22,779 bases of DNA from Woeseia sp. (lineage in GTDB: Bacteria > Pseudomonadota > Gammaproteobacteria > Steroidobacterales > Woeseiaceae), in assembly GCA_018701055.1 (NCBI GenBank), contig JABIUH010000295.1, forward strand, positions 1 to 22,779, given 5' to 3'. Made by a program: the position numbers and the translations under genes. Below the pieces are notes generated by a model that was given only the letters and a program-made list of their open reading frames with translations, did no database searches and had not been told where the DNA came from. Positions 7,613-15,651 of the stretch are shown here, piece by piece. Numbering within the stretch: position 1 is the stretch's first letter; each line of letters starts with the position of its first letter.

Positions 7613-10102
7613 TCATGCGGCCCGCAACACGTCAACGGGTGGCGCATTGATAGCACCGCGTGCTGCAATGAATCCGCTCACGCACACCAAAGCAATGCCA
7701 CCAAGCAAGCCCGCTAACCAGAGCAGAGGGTTGAACGCATAGTCGAGTTCAAACAACTGTATTGTCACGATGGCAGCGAGAATTGAGGCACCCGCCGCTG
7801 CGAGGAGGCCGGCCGCAAATCCAAGGGCCACGAATTCAGTTAGCACGCCCGACAGCACCGTTCGTCGCCGCACGCCGAGCGCTCTTAGCATCGCGCTTTC
7901 GAAACGACGCTCATCAATAGTGGATTGTACCGCCGCAAATAAGACTGCGATTCCTGCCGCGAGCGTGAAGACAAATACTGCCTGTACAGCAAGGCTGACC
8001 TTGTCGAGGATGCCGGTAATCTGAACCAGAATGGCATCGATGTCGATGACCGAAACGGTTGGGTGACTGCGAACCAATTCAACTAAAGTGCGCTTCCCCT
8101 CTTCCGCGATGCGCGCGCCGGAGATAAAGGTCGACGGGTAGTTATCTAATGATCCGGGTGACATTACCAAGAAAAAATTAGGCTGAAACGAATCCCAATT
8201 GACTTTGCGTGTACTGGCAACCTTCGCTTCAATCTCCCGACCGGCGATGATGAAGCTAAGCCGATCGCCGAGCTCGACGCCAAGTTCTCTTGCAGCGTCT
8301 TCCTCCAATGACACCAGTGGATCGCCGACATAGTCAGCAGGCCACCATTCGCCGTCGACCAGTTCGTTGCTTTCACTAATGTGCGTCGCCCACGTCAAAT
8401 TTTGTTCTCGATTGGCCATCCATTTGCCGCCTTCCTCCGGATACTCGCGCTCCTTAACGTCTGCGCCATTGATGGTTTTCATACGCGCCCGCACCATCGG
8501 CACGAAATTCGGTACAGCGACTCCATTTGCGGCAAATATGGCCTCTATGGACGATCGTTCTTGAGGTTGAATATTGATCAGGAAGTGATTGGGCGCATTC
8601 GCGTCCAATGTTTGCTGCCACTCCTCCAGCAAATCGGTACGTACAAAGGTCAGTAGCAACAACACGGTTAAACCGAGGCCGAAAGCGACCACTTGAATCG
8701 CACTGTCTCGTCCGCGTCGGGCAACGTTCGCGAGACCATAGCGCCAGGCAATGCCGACGCCACCACGTGAACGACCCATTAGAATCACGAGGCCGCGACC
8801 CGCGACATACAAAACGGCAGAAACGACCAACATGCCGCCCAGGACAATCAACAACATGAGTCCGTCGCCGATTGCCTGATACAACATCACGGCAACCGCA
8901 AGCAGCGACGTTCCCACCACCAACAGACGCGATGGTGCCGGCGGCATTTCATCGTGGCGTAAGACTCGCAATGGCGGCGTGTCGCGTAGCTGTAATAATG
9001 AAGGTAGTGCGAAACCGATGAGAAGAATAAGGGCGCTTCCACAGGCCAGGAAAACAGGTGTAAAACCAGCGGGCGGCAGATCACCCTGAATAACGTCAGC
9101 GAGCATGTTGGTCACTAACGCTTCCACGACAAATCCCATAACACTGCCAAGCAAGACACCCAATATGCCTAGTAACACGAGCTGGACAAAAGCTGCCGAG
9201 ATCACAAACTGCTGGCTTGCCCCGAGACTCTTCATCAGAGCAACCGTATCCATACGACGATGTGCAAAGCGTCGCGCCGACATGGCAATCGCTACCGCAC
9301 TGAGTAACAGGCTAATCACTGCTGTCAGCGAAAGAAATCGTTGTGCACGATCGGCTGCATTGCTGGCTCGATCACTACCCTCTTCACGGTTGCGGCTACG
9401 CACGGACTCGGGCAAGAGAACCTCAATTTCTTCATAAAAATCGTCAACTGCATTTGTATCGCCGGCGACGAGCAGCGCATAGCTAACACGACTCCCTTCA
9501 TTAATGAGCGCGGTCGCGGGAAGGTCCAATGCATTGATAACCAACGAGGGTGCGAGCGATGCAAATCCGATTGATTGATCCGGGCGATACATAAGCACCG
9601 CATCAATAACCATTTCCGCCTCACCGATGGAAACCCGGTCGCCAACAGCAACGTCTAAGCGCGCCATCAGAGCCCCGTCGGCCCAGATCGTGCCACTAGC
9701 AGGGACCCCTTCGGCAACTCGCTGCTCACCGAACAACTGGCTCGCGATGCGAACATTGCCACGCAGAGGGTAGCCTTCGGTAACGCCTTTTATCGTTGCA
9801 AGACTGCTGAAATCGCCGGCGAATACGACACTCGGGAAGGTCTGTGTTTCTGCCGAGCGTAAACCGTGGTCGGATGCCGTTGCATGCCAGGCGGCAGGAA
9901 TCGGATCAGGTGTACGTAAGCGAAGATCCGCCGCCAACACTTCATTTGCTTGTCTTTCGACAGCGCGACCAATGCGGTCGGTCAGAAATCCCACGGCAGT
10001 CAGAGCAGCAACCGCCAAAGCGACTGCCGCCAAAAGAACGACGACTTCGCCGGAACGAATTTCCCTGCCGAACGTTCTTATTGCATATAAGACCGCTTTC
10101 AC
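7613..10102 (-). CDS. ybbP: ABC transporter permease, YbbP/FtsX-type
   Basis: An 829-residue integral membrane protein resembling E. coli YbbP. One N-terminal membrane helix (about 20-42) leads into a large periplasmic domain. A block of hydrophobic helices starts near residue 255, including LTAVISLLLSAVAIAMSARRF (the first FtsX-type domain). A second periplasmic domain follows about 500-690. A second FtsX-type helix set lies near the C-terminus, with the RxxAMLRALGVRRRTVL loop that contacts the ATPase. The family belongs to the MacB/LolCDE-like mechanotransmission group. The substrate is unproven; envelope lipid or lipoprotein handling is inference. The start is GTG at 10102 and overlaps the ybbA stop in a 4-nt GTGA, so coupling is likely. 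It ends 4 nt before the NUDIX GTG. Confidence 0.92.
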   Translation of the reverse strand: MKAVLYAIRTFGREIRSGEVVVLLAAVALAVAALTAVGFLTDRIGRAVERQANEVLAADLRLRTPDPIPAAWHATASDHGLRSAETQTFPSVVFAGDFSSLATIKGVTEGYPLRGNVRIASQLFGEQRVAEGVPASGTIWADGALMARLDVAVGDRVSIGEAEMVIDAVLMYRPDQSIGFASLAPSLVINALDLPATALINEGSRVSYALLVAGDTNAVDDFYEEIEVLLPESVRSRNREEGSDRASNAADRAQRFLSLTAVISLLLSAVAIAMSARRFAHRRMDTVALMKSLGASQQFVISAAFVQLVLLGILGVLLGSVMGFVVEALVTNMLADVIQGDLPPAGFTPVFLACGSALILLIGFALPSLLQLRDTPPLRVLRHDEMPPAPSRLLVVGTSLLAVAVMLYQAIGDGLMLLIVLGGMLVVSAVLYVAGRGLVILMGRSRGGVGIAWRYGLANVARRGRDSAIQVVAFGLGLTVLLLLTFVRTDLLEEWQQTLDANAPNHFLINIQPQERSSIEAIFAANGVAVPNFVPMVRARMKTINGADVKEREYPEEGGKWMANREQNLTWATHISESNELVDGEWWPADYVGDPLVSLEEDAARELGVELGDRLSFIIAGREIEAKVASTRKVNWDSFQPNFFLVMSPGSLDNYPSTFISGARIAEEGKRTLVELVRSHPTVSVIDIDAILVQITGILDKVSLAVQAVFVFTLAAGIAVLFAAVQSTIDERRFESAMLRALGVRRRTVLSGVLTEFVALGFAAGLLAAAGASILAAIVTIQLFELDYAFNPLLWLAGLLGGIALVCVSGFIAARGAINAPPVDVLRAA

Positions 10103-10806
10103 GCGCGATTTTCCTCGTCACTCACTAAAAGACCCGCATCGAGGCTAATCACTCGATCACAACGAGCCGCGAGAGATTTGTCATGTGTAACCAATACGAG
10201 TGTCGTGGATGAATTTCGATTGAGCGTAAACATCAGATCAATGATGTGATCGCCAGTGTTGCTGTCGAGATTGCCGGTCGGTTCATCAGCAAACAACACG
10301 GCAGGTTCCGTCGCAAATGATCGTGCGATTGCGACGCGCTGTTTTTCTCCGCCGGAAAGTTGCGCCGGGTAATGACTCCAGCGCTCTCCGAGTCCAACCT
10401 GTTCGAGGATCTGCATGGCTGTGCGCCGCGGATCACTTTTGCTCGCCAATTCCAGCGGCAACATGACGTTTTCTAACGCATTGAGTGAGGGCACCAAGTG
10501 AAAAGACTGAAACACGAAACCAACGCTTGCAGCCCGGACCGCTGCTCTGCCATCTTCGTCAAGATTTGTCAGGGTTTGGCCGTCGAGCCCGATTTCGCCG
10601 GAAGTCGGGAGATCGAGGCCTGCCAATAGCGCAAGCAATGTTGACTTACCAGCGCCAGACGCGCCGACAATGGCAACCGAATCTCCCTTGTCAATTGCGA
10701 AACTGACGTCTGAAAGTATGGTCAGAGTACCTTCAGGACTGCTAACCTGCTTGGTCACATTGCTGGCTGTTAGGACAGCGCTTCCGTTATTTAATTGATC
10801 TGACAT
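10099..10806 (-). CDS. ybbA: ABC transporter ATP-binding protein YbbA
   Basis: A 235-residue ATPase of the LolD/MacB-type ABC family, partner of the adjacent YbbP permease. Motifs, numbered from the chosen start, are Walker A GASGAGKS (48-55), Q-loop Q100, signature LSGGEKQR (150-157), Walker B LFADEPTGNLD (171-181) and H-loop His208 (VTHD). The start is ATG at 10806, giving MSDQLNNG. A TTG at 10863 could extend it by 19 residues, but that segment reads across tesA and is not family-like. The ATG overlaps the divergent tesA ATG in CATG (10804-10807), so the ybbA promoter and ribosome site (a weak AAGG about 14 nt upstream) must lie inside the tesA coding region. The 3' end overlaps ybbP in GTGA. 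Confidence 0.95.
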   Translation of the reverse strand: MSDQLNNGSAVLTASNVTKQVSSPEGTLTILSDVSFAIDKGDSVAIVGASGAGKSTLLALLAGLDLPTSGEIGLDGQTLTNLDEDGRAAVRAASVGFVFQSFHLVPSLNALENVMLPLELASKSDPRRTAMQILEQVGLGERWSHYPAQLSGGEKQRVAIARSFATEPAVLFADEPTGNLDSNTGDHIIDLMFTLNRNSSTTLVLVTHDKSLAARCDRVISLDAGLLVSDEENRA

Positions 10807-10807
10807 G
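10804..10807. promoter_or_regulatory. Head-to-head overlapping start codons of ybbA and tesA
   Basis: The palindrome CATG contains the tesA ATG (10805-10807, plus) and the ybbA ATG (10806-10804, minus). There is no intergenic spacer, so each gene's translation signals and promoter lie within the other's coding sequence. There is no convincing Shine-Dalgarno ahead of tesA and only a weak one ahead of ybbA. Confidence 0.8.
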
Positions 10808-11440
10808 TTACGACTACTTGCCTTTTTCTTGTTTTCATCAGTGGGTACGGCACTCGCCGCCAACGCACCGACCGTGGTGGTATTCGGCGACAGCTTAAGC
10901 GCCGGCTATGGCATAGATGTTGACCAATCCTGGACCGCTTTGTTGCAGACCAGATTGGAGTCACAAGGGTACGAACATCGTGTCGTTAACGCCAGCATCA
11001 GCGGCGAAACAACTGAAGGGGGTAAAACCCGTATCAGTGCAGCCCTGGAAAACTTCCATCCGGATCTCGTCATTCTGGAACTCGGCGGAAACGACGGTTT
11101 GCGTGGTTTTCCACCGAACGTCATGAAAGACAACATGCGCACGATCATTCAAACGACGCAGCATCACGGTGCCAAAATCGTGATTTTAGGGATTCGTATC
11201 CCCACCAATTACGGTCCGCGTTATACACAGGCCTTCGAAGGCGTTTATCGCGAACTTGCAGCAGAGCTCGACATTCCGTGGATCGAATTTTTCATGGAAG
11301 GCGTGGCACTTAATGATGATTTAATGCAGGACGATGGCATTCATCCGAATGCGGAGGCGCAACCGCTACTGCTGGACAATGCGTGGCCCATCATTCATGA
11401 CGCACTGAGTATAGCCGGTCGCCGCATAGTCGAAGACTAA
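10805..11440 (+). CDS. tesA: Periplasmic SGNH/GDSL esterase (TesA-like, arylesterase)
   Basis: A 211-residue SGNH hydrolase similar in length and motifs to E. coli TesA (acyl-CoA thioesterase I / protease I / lysophospholipase L1). Residues 1-18 are a Sec signal peptide (MLRLLAFFLFSSVGTALA), placing it in the periplasm. Block I is FGDSLSAGYG with the nucleophile Ser30. Block II is the Gly in SISGETT and block III is GGND (Asn95). Block V is DGIHPN with Asp177 and His180 completing the triad. Specificity ranges over thioesters, aryl esters and lysophospholipids in the family and cannot be narrowed here. It is divergent from ybbA with overlapping starts, as the two genes are also adjacent and divergent in E. 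coli. Its 3' end faces hemE across a palindrome-rich 121-bp spacer. Confidence 0.94.
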   Translation: MLRLLAFFLFSSVGTALAANAPTVVVFGDSLSAGYGIDVDQSWTALLQTRLESQGYEHRVVNASISGETTEGGKTRISAALENFHPDLVILELGGNDGLRGFPPNVMKDNMRTIIQTTQHHGAKIVILGIRIPTNYGPRYTQAFEGVYRELAAELDIPWIEFFMEGVALNDDLMQDDGIHPNAEAQPLLLDNAWPIIHDALSIAGRRIVED

Positions 11441-11446
11441 TGCTCA

Positions 11447-11477
11447 GATAAGTCCGGCCACAGTCTTATCCGGATAA
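11447..11477. other. Small self-complementary segment after tesA
   Basis: Just beyond the tesA stop, GATAAG (11447-11452) can pair with CTTATC (11465-11470). The overlapping TTATCCGGATAA (11466-11477) is a perfect 12-bp palindrome. The two foldings exclude each other. There is no T tract, so this is at best a weak 3'-end structure for tesA or a binding site. Confidence 0.25.
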
Positions 11478-11502
11478 CCTCCTCGCGAATATCAATTCAC
11501 CT

Positions 11503-11562
11503 ACGCCCCAATAACTGGGTCAGAGCCCAATTACGGGCTCTGACCCAGTTATTGGGGGGCGT
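11503..11562. repeat. Long perfect palindrome (REP-like) between tesA and hemE
   Basis: Two 23-nt arms, 11506-11528 and 11535-11557, are exact reverse complements around a 6-nt loop (AATTAC). Allowing a 2-nt bulge for extra Gs on the right, three more pairs (ACG/CGT) extend the stem to the hemE stop codon. The arm contains the core GGGTCAGAGC, which recurs at 13397-13406. It lies between the convergent 3' ends of tesA and hemE. There it could act as a bidirectional terminator or mRNA 3' stabiliser, but no T tract follows. Such GGGTCAGAG-type palindromes resemble the REP/BIME elements mobilised by REP-associated tyrosine transposases in gammaproteobacteria; that relationship is inference. Confidence 0.75.
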
Positions 11563-12629
11563 TAGTTGTGGTACTGCGGGCTTAGTCGATGCACAGCGTC
11601 GACTAAAACACCAAGATTATCCGGATCAATGTCAGGGGTTATGCCGTGCCCGAGATTAAAAACGTGTCCCGATCCATGACCATAACTCGCCAATGCGTCA
11701 GCCACACCCTGCTCAATGACCTCAGGCGATTCACGTAACGTCGCGGGATTCAGGTTTCCCTGCAATGCGACCTTGCCATCCGTCAGCGTGCGCGCATCCT
11801 GCAGACTTGTCGTCCAGTCAACACCCAACGCATCGCAACCGGTAGCGGCCATATCAGTTAGCAATGATCCGGCACCTTTTGTGAAAAGGATAATCGGAAT
11901 TTTCTGTCCATCCTTTTCTCGCTGCAGACCATCCATGATGGATTGCATGCTCGCCAACGAGAAACGGCGGTACTCATCTCCATCCAGGGCCGCGCCCCAC
12001 GTGTCGAAGATCATGATGGCCTGCGCGCCCGCGTCGATCTGCGCATTCAGATAGTTTGTTGTGGTTTCCGCAACGGTGGTAAGCATTCGTTGTAGCGCAG
12101 CAGGGTTCTCGCGCGCGAGCCCGAGTATGTTGGGAAATTCGCGACTCGAACCACCTTCGACCATGTACGTCCCGACCGTCCAGGGGCTACCGGCAAAGCC
12201 AATCAACGGTACGTCGCCATCGAGTTCGCGCCTAATGCGGGAAACCGCCTCGAAAACATAACCGAGCTTGTCCGCGACATCCGGCACGGCGAGCGCATCT
12301 ATCTCACGCTCCGTCCTGACGGGTCTTTTGAATTTTGGCCCTTCTCCGGTTTCAAACCAAAGTCCGAGACCCATCGCATCGGGAATGGTCAGGATGTCAG
12401 AAAATAGAATCGCGGCATCCAGTTTGAAGCGCCGCAACGGCTGCAGCGTCACCTCGCATGCGAGTTCAGGATTGGCACAGAGACTCATGAAGTCGCCAGC
12501 CTCTGCACGGAGCGCTCGATATTCTGGTAGATAGCGGCCGGCTTGCCGCATGATCCAAACGGGCGTGCGCGGCACCGATTCTCGCATCAATGCACGCAGC
12601 AGAAGATCATTCTTGAGAGGCACCGGCAT
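11562..12629 (-). CDS. hemE: Uroporphyrinogen decarboxylase
   Basis: This 355-residue cytoplasmic enzyme decarboxylates the four acetate side chains of uroporphyrinogen III to give coproporphyrinogen III in haem synthesis. The signature MRQAGRYLPEYR lies near residues 28-39. SDILTIPDAMG contains the conserved catalytic Asp region. IGFAGSPWT and the C-terminal FNLGHGI with the conserved His are present. Length matches the family (about 354). The ATG overlaps the last base of the pyrF TGA (TGATG), so translation is probably coupled to pyrF. Its TAA adjoins the long palindrome at 11503-11562. A hemE-pyrF pair is functionally unrelated (haem and pyrimidine), suggesting positional rather than pathway linkage. 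Confidence 0.97.
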   Translation of the reverse strand: MPVPLKNDLLLRALMRESVPRTPVWIMRQAGRYLPEYRALRAEAGDFMSLCANPELACEVTLQPLRRFKLDAAILFSDILTIPDAMGLGLWFETGEGPKFKRPVRTEREIDALAVPDVADKLGYVFEAVSRIRRELDGDVPLIGFAGSPWTVGTYMVEGGSSREFPNILGLARENPAALQRMLTTVAETTTNYLNAQIDAGAQAIMIFDTWGAALDGDEYRRFSLASMQSIMDGLQREKDGQKIPIILFTKGAGSLLTDMAATGCDALGVDWTTSLQDARTLTDGKVALQGNLNPATLRESPEVIEQGVADALASYGHGSGHVFNLGHGITPDIDPDNLGVLVDAVHRLSPQYHN

Positions 12630-13339
12630 CAGAACTGCGCCGCGATGGTGGATTGAATTGATTCAGCGGCAGCGCGCGGACTATCCGCATCTCTGATCGG
12701 GCGACCGACAACAATTTGGTCGGCGCCATTGGTGAATGCCTGTTCAACACTCACCACACGTTTTTGATCGCCTGTGGGTTTGTTGTCGACGGGGCGAATC
12801 CCTGGCGTGATCACCAATAATTTATTGTCGATAAACTCGCGCAATTTCGGTGCTTCGAGGCCAGACGATATAACACCGTCACAACCTGATTCGAGAGCGC
12901 GTTTCGCTCGACTCAAGACGAGAGCGCCTACGTCGCATTCGAAACCCAAATCATCCAGGTCACCCCGATCGAGACTCGTCAGGACGGTAACGGCCAATAC
13001 TTTCAGATTGTCGCCTTTATTTTCAGCAGCAGCTTCCATTATTGACTGATTTCCATGGACCGTGACGTAGCTGGCGCCGCGATCTTTGAGTTGTCTAACC
13101 GCGGATCCAACCGTCGCTGGAATATCAAAAAATTTAAGATCAGCGAAAATCTTTTTATCGCGCGCCAACAGCCAATCAAGCAGCTCGAAATAGCCACCGC
13201 TCATCATTAACTCAAGACCAATCTTATAGAAAGTGACCGAATCGCCAAGCTCATCAGCCAATGCGCGTGCGCGATCGCAATCCGGCACGTCCATTGCAAA
13301 AATCAGGCGGTCTTTAACTGGGATGTTTTTGTTGTTCAC
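12629..13339 (-). CDS. pyrF: Orotidine 5'-phosphate decarboxylase
   Basis: It catalyses the last step of UMP synthesis, decarboxylating OMP. The 236-residue length is typical of the short bacterial form. The catalytic array is visible as FADLKFFDIP, with Asp67, Lys69 and Asp72. TVHG, VLTSL and the phosphate-binding VVGRPI near the C-terminus are also present. The start is GTG at 13339 with a good GGAAGAAGC ribosome site just upstream. A possible -10 element TACAAT (13376-13371, minus) lies 31 bp before the start, with no convincing -35, which would fall in the repeat at 13389-13420. The stop overlaps the hemE ATG by one base. Confidence 0.97.
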   Translation of the reverse strand: MNNKNIPVKDRLIFAMDVPDCDRARALADELGDSVTFYKIGLELMMSGGYFELLDWLLARDKKIFADLKFFDIPATVGSAVRQLKDRGASYVTVHGNQSIMEAAAENKGDNLKVLAVTVLTSLDRGDLDDLGFECDVGALVLSRAKRALESGCDGVISSGLEAPKLREFIDNKLLVITPGIRPVDNKPTGDQKRVVSVEQAFTNGADQIVVGRPIRDADSPRAAAESIQSTIAAQF

Positions 13340-13370
13340 GCTTCTTCCAATTGCAGAGAGATCGCGCGGG

Positions 13371-13376
13371 ATTGTA
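13371..13376 (-). promoter_or_regulatory. Possible -10 element for pyrF-hemE
   Basis: TACAAT on the minus strand matches the sigma70 -10 consensus at five of six positions and lies about 31 bp upstream of the pyrF GTG. No good -35 hexamer is found 16-18 bp upstream; that region is occupied by the GGGTCAGAGC repeat fragment. Given that dgt ends only 87 bp away, pyrF-hemE may also be transcribed by read-through. Confidence 0.25.
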
Positions 13377-13390
13377 ACTTGAATGTGAAC

Positions 13391-13420
13391 AAATTGGGGT
13401 CAGAGCGTCACTCCAACACC
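13391..13420. repeat. Second, solo copy of the GGGTCAGAGC repeat
   Basis: The core GGGTCAGAGC at 13397-13406 is identical to the core in both arms of the palindrome at 11503-11562. The flanks (AAATTGG and TCACTCC) make only a short imperfect hairpin, so this looks like a half or decayed element. It sits in the 87-bp spacer between the dgt-like stop and the pyrF start. Together with the first copy it brackets hemE-pyrF. Confidence 0.5.
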
Positions 13421-13426
13421 GATTTT

Positions 13427-14563
13427 TTACGCTGTCAGCCGTTCATGCTCGGCAATTGCAAAACGATCAGTCATGCCGGCGATGTAATCAGCCACCACCC
13501 GAGCTTGAACTTCTTCGCCTCCGGAACTGGCCCTTACTGCAAACGATTCCGGCAGCGCTATCGGATCAGACATATACCGGGCAAACAATGCTGCAACGAT
13601 ATCCTGTGTATTTTCGTTCATTGCTCGCACCTGATCGTGTCGATACAAATTGTCACGCAAGAATTTTTTAAACGATGAGTGCTGCTCCAAGACGGCATCA
13701 CTGAAATGAATCATTGCGCGCGGCGCGCTTCTCACAGCATCGATTGTATCTGGCATGTGTGTATGAATTTCTGCCGCCGAAGTCGTAACAAGATCATCCA
13801 CCAGATAGCCAATCATGCGCCGAATGACTTCGTAGATAACTCTACGGTCATCCAGATCCAGGTATCGATTCTGTACGTCGTCACAGTGATCGGCGAACAA
13901 AGTCTGTTCGCGTAATTGCTCGATGCTTATCAGTCCTGATCGAAAACCATCATCGACATCATGATTATTGTAGGCGATCGCATCTGCAAGATTGACCAAC
14001 TGTGCTTCGAGACCCGCTTGGGTTCGGTCCAAAAATCGCTTTCCGACGTCGCCCAACTGACGAGCATTCTTTGACGAGCAATGCTTGAGAATCCCTTCTC
14101 GTGTTTCAAAGGTTAAGTTCAGGCCAAGAAATTCCGGATACCTTTCTTCTAATTCGTCCACGACACGTAGTGACTGCAAATTATGTTCAAACCCACCGAA
14201 ATCACGCATGCAAGTATTGAGCGCATCCTGTCCCGCATGGCCGAACGGGGTGTGTCCCAAATCATGCGCAAGACTGATTGCCTCGACCAGCGGTTCGTTG
14301 ATACCCAAGGCGCCCGCGATCGTGCGCGCGATCTGAGCCACCTCCAGTGAATGCGTCAAGCGCGTCCGGTAAAGGTCTCCTTCATGATTAACGAACACCT
14401 GAGTCTTATAAACCAAGCGGCGAAAAGCGGTCGAATGGATAACTCGATCCCGGTCACGTTCGTATTCACCCCGATGAGTAGGGGGCGCTTCTTTATGTCG
14501 GCGACCCTGGCTGTTCCCTTCGTTCGCCGCGTATGGCGCCAAAGCGGTCAGGGCTTCTGCCAT
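13427..14563 (-). CDS. dgt: dGTPase-like HD-domain triphosphohydrolase
   Basis: This 378-residue HD-superfamily protein is of the deoxyguanosinetriphosphate triphosphohydrolase-like type, which removes triphosphate from dNTPs and influences nucleotide pools. Metal-binding residues are His71 (LTHSLEVAQIA), His100-Asp101 (AHDLGHTPFGHAG) and Asp194 (NLADAIAYNNHD). The N-terminal RGEYERDRDRVIHSTAFRRL pattern is typical. It is shorter than E. coli Dgt (about 505) and matches the widespread short group, whose nucleotide preference varies. The ATG overlaps the last base of the aroB TGA (TGATG). In E. coli and Pseudomonas damX follows aroB; here a dgt-like gene takes that place. It ends in TAA, 87 bp ahead of pyrF. 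Confidence 0.93.
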   Translation of the reverse strand: MAEALTALAPYAANEGNSQGRRHKEAPPTHRGEYERDRDRVIHSTAFRRLVYKTQVFVNHEGDLYRTRLTHSLEVAQIARTIAGALGINEPLVEAISLAHDLGHTPFGHAGQDALNTCMRDFGGFEHNLQSLRVVDELEERYPEFLGLNLTFETREGILKHCSSKNARQLGDVGKRFLDRTQAGLEAQLVNLADAIAYNNHDVDDGFRSGLISIEQLREQTLFADHCDDVQNRYLDLDDRRVIYEVIRRMIGYLVDDLVTTSAAEIHTHMPDTIDAVRSAPRAMIHFSDAVLEQHSSFKKFLRDNLYRHDQVRAMNENTQDIVAALFARYMSDPIALPESFAVRASSGGEEVQARVVADYIAGMTDRFAIAEHERLTA

Positions 14564-15633
14564 CAGGTTTCCGCGCCCGCCAGCACAGTCGCTAACGTTG
14601 TCGCATCGTAATCATCAGTGACATAAGCTTCACCCAATTCACGCAGCAGAACAAAGCGCAGTTTTCCAGCGAGTATTTTCTTGTCAAGTTGCATCGCATC
14701 TTGCAGTTGGCCGGCCCGAGTCAGTGGCGGGGAAACCGGTAAACCGGCGGCACTGATGAGTGACTTCAAACGACATTGATCTGTAGCCGAGATCCCGCTG
14801 AGTTCAGCGGCCATCACCATTCCTACCGCTACTGCTTCGCCATGCAACCATTCTCCATAACCAACGGAATTTTCGATCGCATGACCGAAGGTATGACCAA
14901 AATTTAGCAACGCCCGAACACCGGCTTCTTTTTCATCTTCCGCTACCACTCGCGCTTTTATTTCACAGCATCGTTGAATGGCGTAGGCAAGTTTATCGGC
15001 GTCGCGCGCGAGCAGGGCTTCCATATTTTCTTCCAGCCAATCCAAGAAGCCCGAATCTATGCTCGCACCGTACTTAATTACCTCTGCAAGACCCGCGCGT
15101 AGCTCTCGATCGGAAAGCGTTGTCAGGGTATCAGTATCGATCAGGACGATTTCGGGTTGGTGGAATGCGCCGACCAAATTCTTGCCACCCGGATGATTGA
15201 CACCCGTTTTTCCTCCGACAGATGAATCCACTTGCGCAAGCAGCGTTGTCGGCACTTGCACAAATGACACGCCTCGCATGTAACACGCTGCTGCGAATCC
15301 GGCGATATCACCAACCACACCGCCGCCAAGTGCGACAACCGTAATATCCCGCCCGGCTCTACAACAGACCAGTTCGTCGAGAATGGATTGCGCGGTCGCT
15401 ACCGTTTTGAATGCTTCTCCATCAGGGAGCGAAATAGAAGGCGTATCAAGCCCCGGCAAACACTCGGTCAATTTGTCCAGATAGAGCGGCGCGACCGTAT
15501 CGTTACTAACCACAAAGCAGGACTGACTACTGATGTGCGACGACAAGTCATAACCGCCCCCGAGCAAACCGCTTCCAATGACGATTGGATAGCTGCGCTC
15601 ACCGAGATCAACATTCAGCGTGTGCGTTTTCAT
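14563..15633 (-). CDS. aroB: 3-dehydroquinate synthase
   Basis: This NAD-dependent cytoplasmic enzyme converts DAHP to 3-dehydroquinate, the second step of the shikimate pathway. At 356 residues it is the usual length. Recognised motifs are PDGEAFKT, GGGVVGDIAGFAA, PTTLLAQVDSSVGGKTGVNH, NLVGAFHQP, AEVIKYG (metal-ligand Glu), NFGHTFGHAIE (metal-ligand His) and HGEAVAVGM (second His). The ATG at 15633 has no clear Shine-Dalgarno; the nearest GAGG is about 16 nt away. It is separated from aroK by a 209-bp spacer, unusually wide for this pair, and overlaps the dgt-like gene downstream by one base. Confidence 0.98.
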   Translation of the reverse strand: MKTHTLNVDLGERSYPIVIGSGLLGGGYDLSSHISSQSCFVVSNDTVAPLYLDKLTECLPGLDTPSISLPDGEAFKTVATAQSILDELVCCRAGRDITVVALGGGVVGDIAGFAAACYMRGVSFVQVPTTLLAQVDSSVGGKTGVNHPGGKNLVGAFHQPEIVLIDTDTLTTLSDRELRAGLAEVIKYGASIDSGFLDWLEENMEALLARDADKLAYAIQRCCEIKARVVAEDEKEAGVRALLNFGHTFGHAIENSVGYGEWLHGEAVAVGMVMAAELSGISATDQCRLKSLISAAGLPVSPPLTRAGQLQDAMQLDKKILAGKLRFVLLRELGEAYVTDDYDATTLATVLAGAET

Positions 15634-15651
15634 CAGGCGGAGAAGACTACC

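Noticed and set aside
7609..7668. Longer NUDIX N-terminus from ATG 7647 or TTG 7668
   Set aside because: Possible, but the added residues are cysteine- and histidine-rich read-through of the ybbP 3' end and do not extend the NUDIX fold; GTG 7608 follows the ybbP stop directly.
10807..10863. N-terminal extension of YbbA from TTG at 10863
   Set aside because: The extra 19 residues are read from the tesA signal-peptide region, start with a rare codon and do not resemble ABC ATPase N-termini; ATG 10806 fits better.
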